A stretch of DNA of 64,000 bases from SHZL01 sp963784425 (GTDB lineage Bacteria > Pseudomonadota > Gammaproteobacteria > Xanthomonadales > SZUA-36). The stretch is from assembly GCA_963784425.1 (NCBI GenBank), contig CAWARM010000018.1, positions 1 through 64,000 on the forward strand, in the 5' to 3' direction. The position numbers were made by a program, and so were the translations under genes. The notes beneath the pieces were generated by a model. It saw only the letters and a list, made by a program, of their open reading frames with translations. It was not told the DNA's origin and made no database searches. Numbering within the stretch: the first letter of the stretch is position 1; every line of letters starts with the position of its first letter. Positions 47,241-55,770 of the stretch are shown here, one piece after another.

Positions 47241-49600
47241 AAGCCAAAGCACCAACAGTGCAGCATCCACTGGCGGTCCACCAGGCCCTGCCGCACGACA
47301 GCGCCATCAAGCATGTAACCGGTCGGGCGCATTATGTGGATGACCTGCCAGAACCTGCCGGACTGCTGCACGTATACATGGGCACCAGTCGCGCAGCCCA
47401 TGGCAGGGTTCGCCAACTGGACCTGGAGAAGGTTAGGCAGTATCCCGGTGTGTATGCGGTGCTGACGGCGACGGACATTCCCGCTGTGAATGACATAAGC
47501 CCCATGCACACCCTGGATGAAGAACTACTGGCCAGTGAATTCGTGCATTTCTGCGGGCAGGTGCTGTTTGCCGTTGCTGCCACCGACCGCAACAGCGCAC
47601 GCCGGGCCGCGCGCCTGGCCCGGGTGGACATCGAGGAACTCCCTGCAATCCTCGATATCGAGTCAGCGCTGGCACAAAAGGCCTGGGTCAGCGAACCGCA
47701 CGAAATGCAGCGGGGTGATGCCCGTGCAGCCATTGCCGCGGCATCGCACCGTTTGCAGGGAGAACTCCGCACCGGTGGTCAGGATCATTTTTACCTCGAA
47801 GGCCAGGCCGCCATGAGCATTCCGCAGGAAGACGGCGACCTGCTGATTTATTCCTCCACCCAGCATCCTTCGGAACTGCAGCATCTTGCCGCGCAAATGC
47901 TGGGCCGGCCGGACAATGCGGTAACCGTTGAAGTGCGGCGCATGGGCGGCGCGTTTGGCGGCAAGGAAACCCAGGCGGCGCAGTGGGCATTGCTGACTGC
48001 ACTGGTGGCGCACCAAACCGGGCGCCCGGCCAAGCTGCGCCTGGACCGCGACGACGACATGATCAGTACCGGCAAGCGCCATGATTTCCACATTCGCTAC
48101 GAAGTAGGTTACGACGATGCCGGGCTTATTTCCGGTGCTGACATTGAATTGGCTTCGCTGTGCGGCATGTCGGCCGACCTGTCCGGTCCGATCAATGACC
48201 GGGCCATGTTCCACAGTGACAATGCCTACTACCTGCCAAACGTGCACATCCTGTCGTATCGCTGCCGCACCAATACCGTGTCCAATACAGCCTTTCGCGG
48301 GTTTGGCGGCCCACAGGGCATGATGGGAATAGAGCGGATCATGGATGCCATTGCGGCGGATCTCGGCCTTGATCCCTTGCAGGTGCGCATGGCCAACCTG
48401 TATGACGGCCCAGGGTGCGACACTGGGCGCGGCCCAGGACAAGACACTGGGCGCAACGTAACGCCTTACCACATGACGGTGGAAGACAATATCCTGCCGC
48501 AACTGATGGCTGAACTGGAACGCACATCCGGGTATGCGCGACGGCGGGAAGCCATTGCAGAGTTCAACCAATCGAGCCCGGTGATCCGGCGCGGCATTGC
48601 ACTGACCCCGGTCAAATTCGGCATTGCCTTTACCACCACCTTCCTCAACCAGGCGGGTGCACTGGTGCACGTCTACAAGGACGGTAGCATCCACCTGAAC
48701 CACGGCGGCACGGAAATGGGCCAGGGTTTGTTCATCAAGGTCGCCCAGGTTGTGGCGGATGCATTTCGGGTGGGCGTGGAGCGGGTCAAGATCACGGCGA
48801 CCAACACCTCCAAGGTACCCAATACCTCCGCTACGGCGGCGTCCTCCGGGACGGACATGAATGCCATGGCCGCGCTGGATGCCTGCATGACCATCAGGCA
48901 GCGACTGGTGGCTTTTGCTGCAGAGAAATATGCGGTTGATCCTGCAGAAATCCACTTCGAGCACGAGATAGTGCGCATAGGCGCCATCGAGCGGACCTTT
49001 GCCCAACTGGTCATGGAAGCGTATCTGGGCCGGATTTCCCTGTCTTCGACGGGTTACTACCGTACCCCCAAAATCCACTACGAACGCGCCACCGCCAGTG
49101 GCCGGCCGTTTCTGTATTTCGCCTACGGTGCGGCCGTCTCAGAAGTTGAAATCGACACCCTGACCGGGGAATACCGCTTACGCCAGGTCGACATCCTGCA
49201 TGACGTGGGCCGCTCGATTAATCCAGCCATCGATCTTGGCCAGATTGAAGGCGGCTTTGTGCAGGGCGTTGGCTGGTTGACCAGTGAAGAATTATGGTGG
49301 GACTCAAAGGGCGCTCTACGCACGCACGCGCCATCCACCTACAAAATCCCGGTCAGCAGTGATGTACCCGAAAAGTTCAATGTCAGCATCTGGCAAAGCG
49401 GGGAGAACCGCGAGCCCACCATCCATCGTTCCAAGGCGGTTGGTGAACCGCCGCTGATGCTGGCCATCTCGGTGCACAGTGCCATCAACCAGGCCATTGC
49501 TTCGGTGAGACCCGGCCGCACGATTCCTCCCTTGGACGCTCCCGCAACGCCGGAGAAGGTGTTGATGTGCATTGAGAGACAGCGCCGAACTGCGACCTGA
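47237..49600 (+). CDS. xdhB: Xanthine dehydrogenase, molybdopterin-binding subunit
   Basis: The 787-residue subunit carries the molybdenum-cofactor site, seen as RRMGGAFGGKETQ, NTAFRGFGGPQGM and NHGGTEMGQGLF, with the catalytic Glu in VGEPPLML. It hydroxylates hypoxanthine to xanthine and then urate in the cytoplasm. The start overlaps xdhA as ATGA. The accessory gene xdhC is not adjacent but lies about 8.7 kb downstream, after unrelated genes. Confidence 0.95.
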   Translation: MKAKAPTVQHPLAVHQALPHDSAIKHVTGRAHYVDDLPEPAGLLHVYMGTSRAAHGRVRQLDLEKVRQYPGVYAVLTATDIPAVNDISPMHTLDEELLASEFVHFCGQVLFAVAATDRNSARRAARLARVDIEELPAILDIESALAQKAWVSEPHEMQRGDARAAIAAASHRLQGELRTGGQDHFYLEGQAAMSIPQEDGDLLIYSSTQHPSELQHLAAQMLGRPDNAVTVEVRRMGGAFGGKETQAAQWALLTALVAHQTGRPAKLRLDRDDDMISTGKRHDFHIRYEVGYDDAGLISGADIELASLCGMSADLSGPINDRAMFHSDNAYYLPNVHILSYRCRTNTVSNTAFRGFGGPQGMMGIERIMDAIAADLGLDPLQVRMANLYDGPGCDTGRGPGQDTGRNVTPYHMTVEDNILPQLMAELERTSGYARRREAIAEFNQSSPVIRRGIALTPVKFGIAFTTTFLNQAGALVHVYKDGSIHLNHGGTEMGQGLFIKVAQVVADAFRVGVERVKITATNTSKVPNTSATAASSGTDMNAMAALDACMTIRQRLVAFAAEKYAVDPAEIHFEHEIVRIGAIERTFAQLVMEAYLGRISLSSTGYYRTPKIHYERATASGRPFLYFAYGAAVSEVEIDTLTGEYRLRQVDILHDVGRSINPAIDLGQIEGGFVQGVGWLTSEELWWDSKGALRTHAPSTYKIPVSSDVPEKFNVSIWQSGENREPTIHRSKAVGEPPLMLAISVHSAINQAIASVRPGRTIPPLDAPATPEKVLMCIERQRRTAT

Positions 49601-50018
49601 GCCAATCTATCTGGCACGTGCGGCCCGGAGGCAGGGCCGATTTCTGACAGAATTCAGGCAGAAAAACTGTGAAGAGTGAGGCCAAGCAATCGGGCAGCTT
49701 TGGCCTGACTTTTGTCGGCGGTTGCAAATCCGGACGCAGGTGCGACACTGGGTCGGACCAGCGTAATAATCAGATTAAAGAAACTATTGCTCCGAACACG
49801 TCAGCATTCACGTTAATGAAGCCGCCGGAAATTGAGCACCTTGTCAATGCACCTGATGGAAAAGAAAAATCGCTGTCTGGAGGACAGGGCAGACAGAGGA
49901 TATCACCGAAATTTCACTGTAATTTCATTAAATTTAACAACCACTTGTAAAGCCCGGTTGCTAAGCTGGGATCGCGTTGCAATGAAACCAAGGCGAGCCA
50001 GTCAACTGCAGGATTTAC
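49601..50018. other. Intergenic region without a supported gene
   Basis: A short opening at 49669-49950 has no family-like composition or ribosome binding site. The last 50 bp contain a 27-bp segment (49969-49995) repeated before the third cupredoxin gene. Otherwise I see nothing recognisable; it marks the junction between the xdh genes and the inserted block. Confidence 0.6.
49969..49995 (+). repeat. Leader repeat, copy 1 of 2
   Basis: A 27-bp segment containing GGATCGCGTTGCAATGAAAC is identical to 51755-51781. Both copies lie 20-25 bp before the start codon of a cupredoxin-like gene, and similarity continues into the signal-peptide coding region (for example CGCTGTTCTGTTATGCGGGT). It shows that gene and leader were duplicated together. 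Confidence 0.85.
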
Positions 50019-50888
50019 ATGCTGAAGATGAATACGAAATACCTTGCACCACTGCCCGCCACTGGACTGATCCGCTGTTCTGTTATGCGGGTCTCAGCAA
50101 TCTTGCAGCTTGCAACCGCACTCGCTTTTGCGGTCGGCTTCCTGCCCGCCACAGCGGCAGCGCAGACCACCCATCGGGTCATTTTTCCTCGCTCATCCAC
50201 ACCCGACTACATTCCAGACTTCGCTCCTCGTACGATAGCCATCGAAGTTGGCGACACAATCGAGTGGTTCAACGGCGGTGCAGGTACTCATTATGAACAC
50301 AATGTAACAGCGGACAATGGTGAGTTCCCAGCGTCCCCCACTTCAAAATCATTTACCTATTCCCATACCTTCACGGACATTGGCACGGTCCACTATCACT
50401 GCGGTGTACATGGAAGGCGCGGCATCATCGCGGTAGTGCCAGAGATCACCGACTTCAAAATCAACGGCAGCCTGAATGATGCCTGGCACGACCCCGCTAC
50501 CTTCGGCCAGGGATTCTTCATCACCATTTACCCGGAAAGTCGAGGAGTCTTCTTATCCTGGTTTACCTACGATCTCGAACGACCCGCCGATGGAGTAACT
50601 GCACAATTGGGCGATCCGGGACACCGTTGGCTCACTGCCTTTGGCAGCTTCAAACACGACACGGCCATTCTTGATATCGAGTTAACCGGGGGAGGAACCT
50701 TTAATGCCAACCTTCCCCAACCAAACCAGTCTCTCTACGGCACCATCGTTCTTCGGTTCCGCAGCTGTAACGCCGGCGAAGTGCAGTACGAAATCCCTTC
50801 ACTCGGTCTTTCAGGAACCCTGCAGATAGAACGCGCCCATGCCTCACCAAGCAAAGTGGCGCTCTGCGAGGATCTGCAAATTCCCTGA
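50019..50888 (+). CDS. Secreted cupredoxin-like protein 1
   Basis: The 289-residue protein has a long signal peptide (cleavage near TAAAQ, about residue 48), a plastocyanin-like domain (about 50-145) and a C-terminal domain (about 150-285) shared with its two neighbours (NDAWHDPATFGQGFFITIYPE, FLSWFTYDLERPADG, GDPGHRWLTAFGS). The cupredoxin copper residues are His in EHNVT and Cys/His in YHCGVHG, but the usual axial Met of the C-x2-H-x2-M motif is missing. The C-terminal domain is an unnamed beta-rich unit that I recall from gammaproteobacterial secreted proteins. It may bind copper in the periplasm or outside; the partner is unknown. Confidence 0.8.
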   Translation: MLKMNTKYLAPLPATGLIRCSVMRVSAILQLATALAFAVGFLPATAAAQTTHRVIFPRSSTPDYIPDFAPRTIAIEVGDTIEWFNGGAGTHYEHNVTADNGEFPASPTSKSFTYSHTFTDIGTVHYHCGVHGRRGIIAVVPEITDFKINGSLNDAWHDPATFGQGFFITIYPESRGVFLSWFTYDLERPADGVTAQLGDPGHRWLTAFGSFKHDTAILDIELTGGGTFNANLPQPNQSLYGTIVLRFRSCNAGEVQYEIPSLGLSGTLQIERAHASPSKVALCEDLQIP

Positions 50889-50940
50889 GCTATGAGAAAA
50901 AGATTCCTGTACCGACGAACTCCGATGACGGAGGATTGAC

Positions 50941-51750
50941 ATGAAACCACCAGCAATTTTCCGGCTCGTCCTGGCAATTGCATTAGCGATCGTGATGCTG
51001 CCCGGAATGGTGGCCGCCCAGACCAACCACCAGGTCATTTTCCCTGGTGAATACGATCCTTATGGCCTGCACCATACACTTCCCAGCCACATCAACATCA
51101 AGGCGGGCGATTCGATTTGGTTTTCCGACGACGAGGCTACAGGTAGTGGTGGTGTAGAGCACAATCTAACTTCGGACAACGGAGAATTCCCACCTTCAGA
51201 GACCTCTGCCGATTTCAGGTATTACCTGGTCTTCAATAAGGCCGGCACTTTTCCGTATCATTGCACCGTTCATGACCAGGCAGGATCTGTTACGGTCACC
51301 ATTCAGGACCCCGCCATTGAAATCAATGCTGGCATGGACGATGCCTGGAACAACCCTGAAACATATGGGCAAGGGTTCTTTATCACTGTATTCCCGGATG
51401 TCCACAAGGTATTTCTATCCTGGTTTACATATGATCTCGAGCGCCCCGAAGCAGGGACGACCGCGCAACTGGGTGAACCTGGCCACCGCTGGCTGACCGC
51501 GTTTGGAACCTATTCCGGCAACACGGCAACACTTGACATCGAGCAGACCCGGGGCGGCATTTTCAATGCGAGCTTTCCGGCACCGACCCAGTTTCTGGAT
51601 GGCACTGTCGTTCTCCAGTTCAGCAACTGCAACGCTGGGGAGGTGCGCTACGATATCCCTTCGCTCAGCCTTTCCGGAACCATACCCATAGAGCGAACCC
51701 ACCCTTCCATTTACAACATTTCGCTCTGCGAGGAGCTGCAACCGCATTGA
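50941..51750 (+). CDS. Secreted cupredoxin-like protein 2
   Basis: The 269-residue paralogue begins at ATG 50941 after GGAGGATTGAC. It has a shorter signal peptide (about residues 1-27, ending MVAAQ), a cupredoxin-like domain with EHNLT and YHCTVHD (axial Met again absent), and one copy of the C-terminal domain (DAWNNPETYGQGFFITVFPD, GEPGHRWLTAFGT, FSNCNAGEVRYDIPS). It follows the first paralogue by 52 bp. Function is unknown; the conserved domain pair suggests a common secreted role. Confidence 0.8.
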   Translation: MKPPAIFRLVLAIALAIVMLPGMVAAQTNHQVIFPGEYDPYGLHHTLPSHINIKAGDSIWFSDDEATGSGGVEHNLTSDNGEFPPSETSADFRYYLVFNKAGTFPYHCTVHDQAGSVTVTIQDPAIEINAGMDDAWNNPETYGQGFFITVFPDVHKVFLSWFTYDLERPEAGTTAQLGEPGHRWLTAFGTYSGNTATLDIEQTRGGIFNASFPAPTQFLDGTVVLQFSNCNAGEVRYDIPSLSLSGTIPIERTHPSIYNISLCEELQPH

Positions 51751-51754
51751 ACCT

Positions 51755-51781
51755 GGATCGCGTTGCAATGAAACCAAGGCG
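51755..51781 (+). repeat. Leader repeat, copy 2 of 2
   Basis: Identical 27 bp to 49969-49995. It overlaps the extreme 3' side of the second cupredoxin gene region and precedes the start of the third by 20 bp. Confidence 0.85.
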
Positions 51782-51800
51782 GGCCAACGGGAGGACTTAC

Positions 51801-53179
51801 ATGAAGAAGATGAACACGAAATGCCTTGCGCTGCTGCCTGCCATGGGGCTGAAACGCTGTTCTGTTATGCGGGTTTCAGTAGTCATCCGGCGAGCTGTGC
51901 GAGCTGTCGCACTGCTTATTCCAGCCCTGCTTCTGCCAGGTGTCGTGGAAGCGCAAACCACGCACACTGTCGGAATCAGCCCTTACGACCCCTTTACATA
52001 CGATGGGCCCCACTTTCACCCCCCTAGCCTCACTATTCCGGTAGGCGATACGGTCGAATGGCGCACCTTGAGACCCTCCCAGCACAACATAACCTGGCTC
52101 GCGGAGGAATTTCCCACGTCTTCCAGTTTCCCGTATTCTCACACCTTCGACAGTCCCGGCGAATTTCGCTATCGCTGCACGGTTCATAACAGATCGGGCA
52201 CCATCACCGTGACCGGACCAGCAGCCGATTTCGATATCAACGCCGGTCTGAACGATGTGTGGAAGAACCCGGACACTCCCGGCCAGGGCTTTTTCATCAA
52301 CGTATTTCCGGACACGGGCCAGGTCTTTCTGGCCTGGTTCACCTATGACACCGAACGGCCGGCTGACTCGGCGACCGCGAACATTGGCGAGCCGGGCCAT
52401 CGCTGGCTGACCGCATTTGGCCACTACGCCGACAACCAGGCCGTACTGGACATCGAAATCACCGAGGGCGGTGTATTCAATGCGGCCAACCCCGCACCCA
52501 GCCAACACCTGGATGGAACTGTTTGGCTCGAGTTCAGCAACTGCAATGCAGCCACGGTGTTGTATGACCTTCCTTCCATCGGCCGGAGCGGGTCAATACC
52601 TATCCGAGGGTTTCCAGCGACAACGTGCCTGCGTGTGAGGTGCTGGCTGACCTGTCCTCGGCTGGATCTACTGCGGCGATCAAGACCGCAAGCCAGGTTG
52701 CAAACAGGGGCGGTAACAGCACTGCAGCCACTGGTTCCCTCATCAACCGCGGCCTTAACGATGCCTGGAAAAACCCGGCCACTCCCGGGCAGGGCTTTTT
52801 CATCAACGTGTTTCCGAATCTTGGAAAGATGTTCCTGGCCTGGTTTACCTACGATACTACGCGCCCACCTGGGTCCGTCCATGCGAACCTCGGTGATCCG
52901 GGCCATCGCTGGCTAACCGCATTTGGCCCCTACAGCGGCGACCAGGCGGTGCTGGACATCGAAATCACCGAGGGCGGAATATTCGATGCGGCTTCACCTG
53001 AACCCACACAACATGGAGATGGCACAGTGACCGTCGACATGACCGATTGTGAGAACGGCACGATCACTTACGACATTGAGTCCGCCAACCTGCAGGGTGA
53101 AATTCCGATACAAAGGATTGCACTGGACAACGTACCGCTATGTCAACGAATCGCGGCGCAATTGCAGCAATCCCGATAG
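51801..53179 (+). pseudogene. Secreted cupredoxin-like protein 3 with duplicated C-terminal domain, one frameshift
   Basis: From ATG 51801 the protein repeats the leader of the first paralogue (KKMNTKCLALLPAMGLKRCSVMRV), a cupredoxin-like domain with QHNIT and YRCTVHN (no axial Met) and a C-terminal domain (KNPDTPGQGFFINVFPD). After SGSIPI the frame is lost near 52604-52609, where one base is missing. The next frame resumes as VSSDNVPACEVLADLSSAG and then carries a second C-terminal domain (KNPATPGQGFFINVFPN to EIPIQRIALDNVPLCQRI), ending at 53179. The restored protein is about 459 residues. It shows internal domain duplication within the family. Confidence 0.8.
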
Positions 53180-53472
53180 AAACGCTTAAATTGCCGGGAC
53201 AAACGCGAAAGGCTGCTCCTGGCCCGTTCCAGTTATACGCGGCACTGAACGTTTGGCTTATCCAATGATTGCTTACTGGCCCAAAGCGGATGAGTAAATC
53301 CCTCCTGACCGGAGAATGGCGGCAAGCGGGGGCTACCAAAAACGCATGCTACTGCAGCTACTGATTCACCAGAAAAAATCCTGTCAGGTTGCTTGTCACG
53401 TTATCCATCAGTGTCTTCAAAGCCGCCGCCGGGGCAGGCTCGGCTCCGGGGAAAACTGCGGAACCACGACGG

Positions 53473-55587
53473 TCACTCCATCAACTTCCGCGTGAAGTAA
53501 ATGAACTCGAGCGCGTCCGTGAACGCCCGCTCCTTGATGTTGGCACCGGAACCGTGGCCGCCCTCGACGACTTCGTAGAACAGGTACGGGATCCCCATCG
53601 CGCCGAGCTTCGCCGCGAATTTCCGGGCGTGCTGCGGGCCCACGCGGTCATCCTTGGTGGTAGTCCATATGAGGGGCTCGGGATAATTCACCCCCGGCTG
53701 GATGTTGTTGTACGGCGAAATCGACGCGAGAAAGGTGCGCTCCTCGGGCACCGAGACGCTGCCATACTCGCCAACCCACGACGCGCCAGCCTGAATCTGC
53801 TCGTAGCGAAGCATGTCGAGCAAGGGCACCTGGATATCCACCGCCTGGAACAGCTCCGGATGCTGGGTGAGCTCTACACCCATGAGCAAGCCGCCGTTGG
53901 AGCCGCCTTCGATGCCGAGGCGGCGCGGCGAGGTGATCTTGCGGCGGATAAGGTCCTGGGCCACGGCGGCGAAGTCATCATAGATCAGCTGGCGGTTGGT
54001 CTTGAGCCCGGCCTCGTGCCACGCCGGACCGAACTCACCCCCGCCGCGAATGTTGGCCAGCACATAGACACCGCCGCGCTCCAGCCAGAGCTTTCCCATG
54101 GTGGCATCGTACGTCGGTGTCAAGGACACTTCGAATCCGCCGTAGGCGTAGAGGATGGTGGGGGTGGTACCGTCGTACTGGATCTTCTTTGGCCGAACGA
54201 CGAAATAAGGAATCTTCGTGCCGTCCTTCGAGGTGGCTTCCAGTTGCTCCACCACTTTGGCGGACGCGTCGAACTTGGGCTCGATGGCCTTGGTGACGCT
54301 CCACGTCCCGGCGTCCGCATTGACGTGTACCAGGCTCGTCGGCGCCAGGAAGCCGGTCACGCCCAGGAAGGCGTCGCTGGTCTTGTCGTCCGCGGAGATG
54401 AGAAAGAGCGAGGAGTTGTCCGGCAGGTCGAGCGCGCGCCGTTTCCAGCCGCCGGCTTCCGGCGCATAGATGAAAGCGCGCCCGCGCACGTTGTCGTACG
54501 CGGTGACGATGAGCCGGTTGCGCGTCGCCACCGCGCCGTCCAACGACTCGCGAGGACCGGGCACGAAGACGGCGGTCGGCTGGAGGTGGCCGGGATCAGC
54601 ATTCGCCGACACCAGCTCGACCGATACCAGCGAGCCGGCGGTGAACGTGGTGCCGTTGGCGGCCCACGGTTCGGCCAGCCGGATCAGCATGCGCCCCTGG
54701 AACAGGCCCTGAAAGTACGCCTTTCGCGGCATATCGAGCTGGCGGAGGCCCGCCGGCGTGAAGAGGCGCTTCTCCGACTCGAAGAACGAGATGCCGCGAT
54801 CGACCCCGAGCGCGCGATTGCCCTGACCATCGGAGAAGGCGAAAGGGCTGGTCGCAACATCAGTGGGCGTCCCCCGGTACAGCTCGGTGGCGCTCGACAG
54901 CGGTTTGCCGCGTGCGAGCGACTTGACGATGTACGGGTACCCCGACGCGGTGAGATCGCCTGGCATCCACTCGCGCGATACCAGCAGCGTGTCCTCATCG
55001 GCCCAAGCGGCGCTCTGCTTGCCCCGCGGCAGCACGAACCCATCCGGGACGAACTGCCCTGACGCGAGGTCGAACTCGCGAATGGTTGCGGCATCCTCAC
55101 CGCCGTCGGACAGCGCAATCAGGCACCGTTGGCGGCTGGGCGAGTCGCAATCGGCGCCCTGCCAAATCCAGTTTTGCCCCTCAGCGGTCGCGAGCGAGTC
55201 GAGATCGAGTACGGTCGTCCATGCGGGCGCAGCCTGGGCGTAGTCGGCGAGGGGTGTGGTCCGCCAGATGCCGCGGACATGTACCGAATCCTGCCAGAAG
55301 TTGTAGATCTGACCGTTGATGATGGTGGGATATGGAATCCGGTCCTCGGCTTGGCCGATCGCGAGGGCTTCGGCGTAATAGCCGGCGAAGCGCGGGTCGG
55401 CTTGCAGGACGGCGAGTGTCCGCGCGTTCTGTTCCCTGACCCAATCGAGGGCCTTGGGACCATTCAGCTCTTCGAGCCAGATGTATGGGTCAGTGGCCTC
55501 GGCGGCCTCGGGCGTCGGTACCTGGCCGATGGCCGGTCCGCCAATTGCACTCATGAATACTGCACTGCAGAACAGTAGCTTCCGCAT
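53473..55587 (-). CDS. Prolyl oligopeptidase family serine peptidase (S9)
   Basis: ATG 55587 gives a signal peptide (RKLLFCSAVFMSAIGGPAIG) and a mature protein near 680 residues. After an N-terminal beta-propeller region (about 30-430), the alpha/beta hydrolase domain shows YAYGGFEVSLTPTY, the nucleophile GGSNGG, the Asp in TTKDDRVGPQHARKFA and His in VEGGHGSGA, forming the Ser-Asp-His triad. The family cleaves prolyl bonds in short peptides; here it is probably periplasmic. The DNA looks more GC-rich than its neighbours by eye, and long open frames on the opposite strand fit that; it may be acquired. The stretch 53180-53472 before it holds no gene. Confidence 0.92.
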   Translation of the reverse strand: MRKLLFCSAVFMSAIGGPAIGQVPTPEAAEATDPYIWLEELNGPKALDWVREQNARTLAVLQADPRFAGYYAEALAIGQAEDRIPYPTIINGQIYNFWQDSVHVRGIWRTTPLADYAQAAPAWTTVLDLDSLATAEGQNWIWQGADCDSPSRQRCLIALSDGGEDAATIREFDLASGQFVPDGFVLPRGKQSAAWADEDTLLVSREWMPGDLTASGYPYIVKSLARGKPLSSATELYRGTPTDVATSPFAFSDGQGNRALGVDRGISFFESEKRLFTPAGLRQLDMPRKAYFQGLFQGRMLIRLAEPWAANGTTFTAGSLVSVELVSANADPGHLQPTAVFVPGPRESLDGAVATRNRLIVTAYDNVRGRAFIYAPEAGGWKRRALDLPDNSSLFLISADDKTSDAFLGVTGFLAPTSLVHVNADAGTWSVTKAIEPKFDASAKVVEQLEATSKDGTKIPYFVVRPKKIQYDGTTPTILYAYGGFEVSLTPTYDATMGKLWLERGGVYVLANIRGGGEFGPAWHEAGLKTNRQLIYDDFAAVAQDLIRRKITSPRRLGIEGGSNGGLLMGVELTQHPELFQAVDIQVPLLDMLRYEQIQAGASWVGEYGSVSVPEERTFLASISPYNNIQPGVNYPEPLIWTTTKDDRVGPQHARKFAAKLGAMGIPYLFYEVVEGGHGSGANIKERAFTDALEFIYFTRKLME

Positions 55588-55770
55588 TGAGAATTCCTTT
55601 ACTCTTCTGGTGGCCCCTAGTATAGGACGCATCAAAGCGGTTTTCCCAGAACGCCCAAGCATATAGGGCAAGCTGTTTTCTCAGCTTTTCACTTTTTTCT
55701 TTCCTTTCGGATACGCGCCGAATTCAACCATGCAGACTCACGCGGGATCAGTCCCGCCCCCATTTTGTTG

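Noticed and set aside
47663..49078. 471-codon minus-strand frame
   Set aside because: Antisense to xdhB; composition typical of a shadow.
49669..49950. 93-codon open frame after xdhB
   Set aside because: No ribosome binding site or recognisable protein sequence.
53389..55062. 557-codon plus-strand open frame
   Set aside because: Lies opposite the S9 peptidase and shows no protein family; a high-GC antisense frame.
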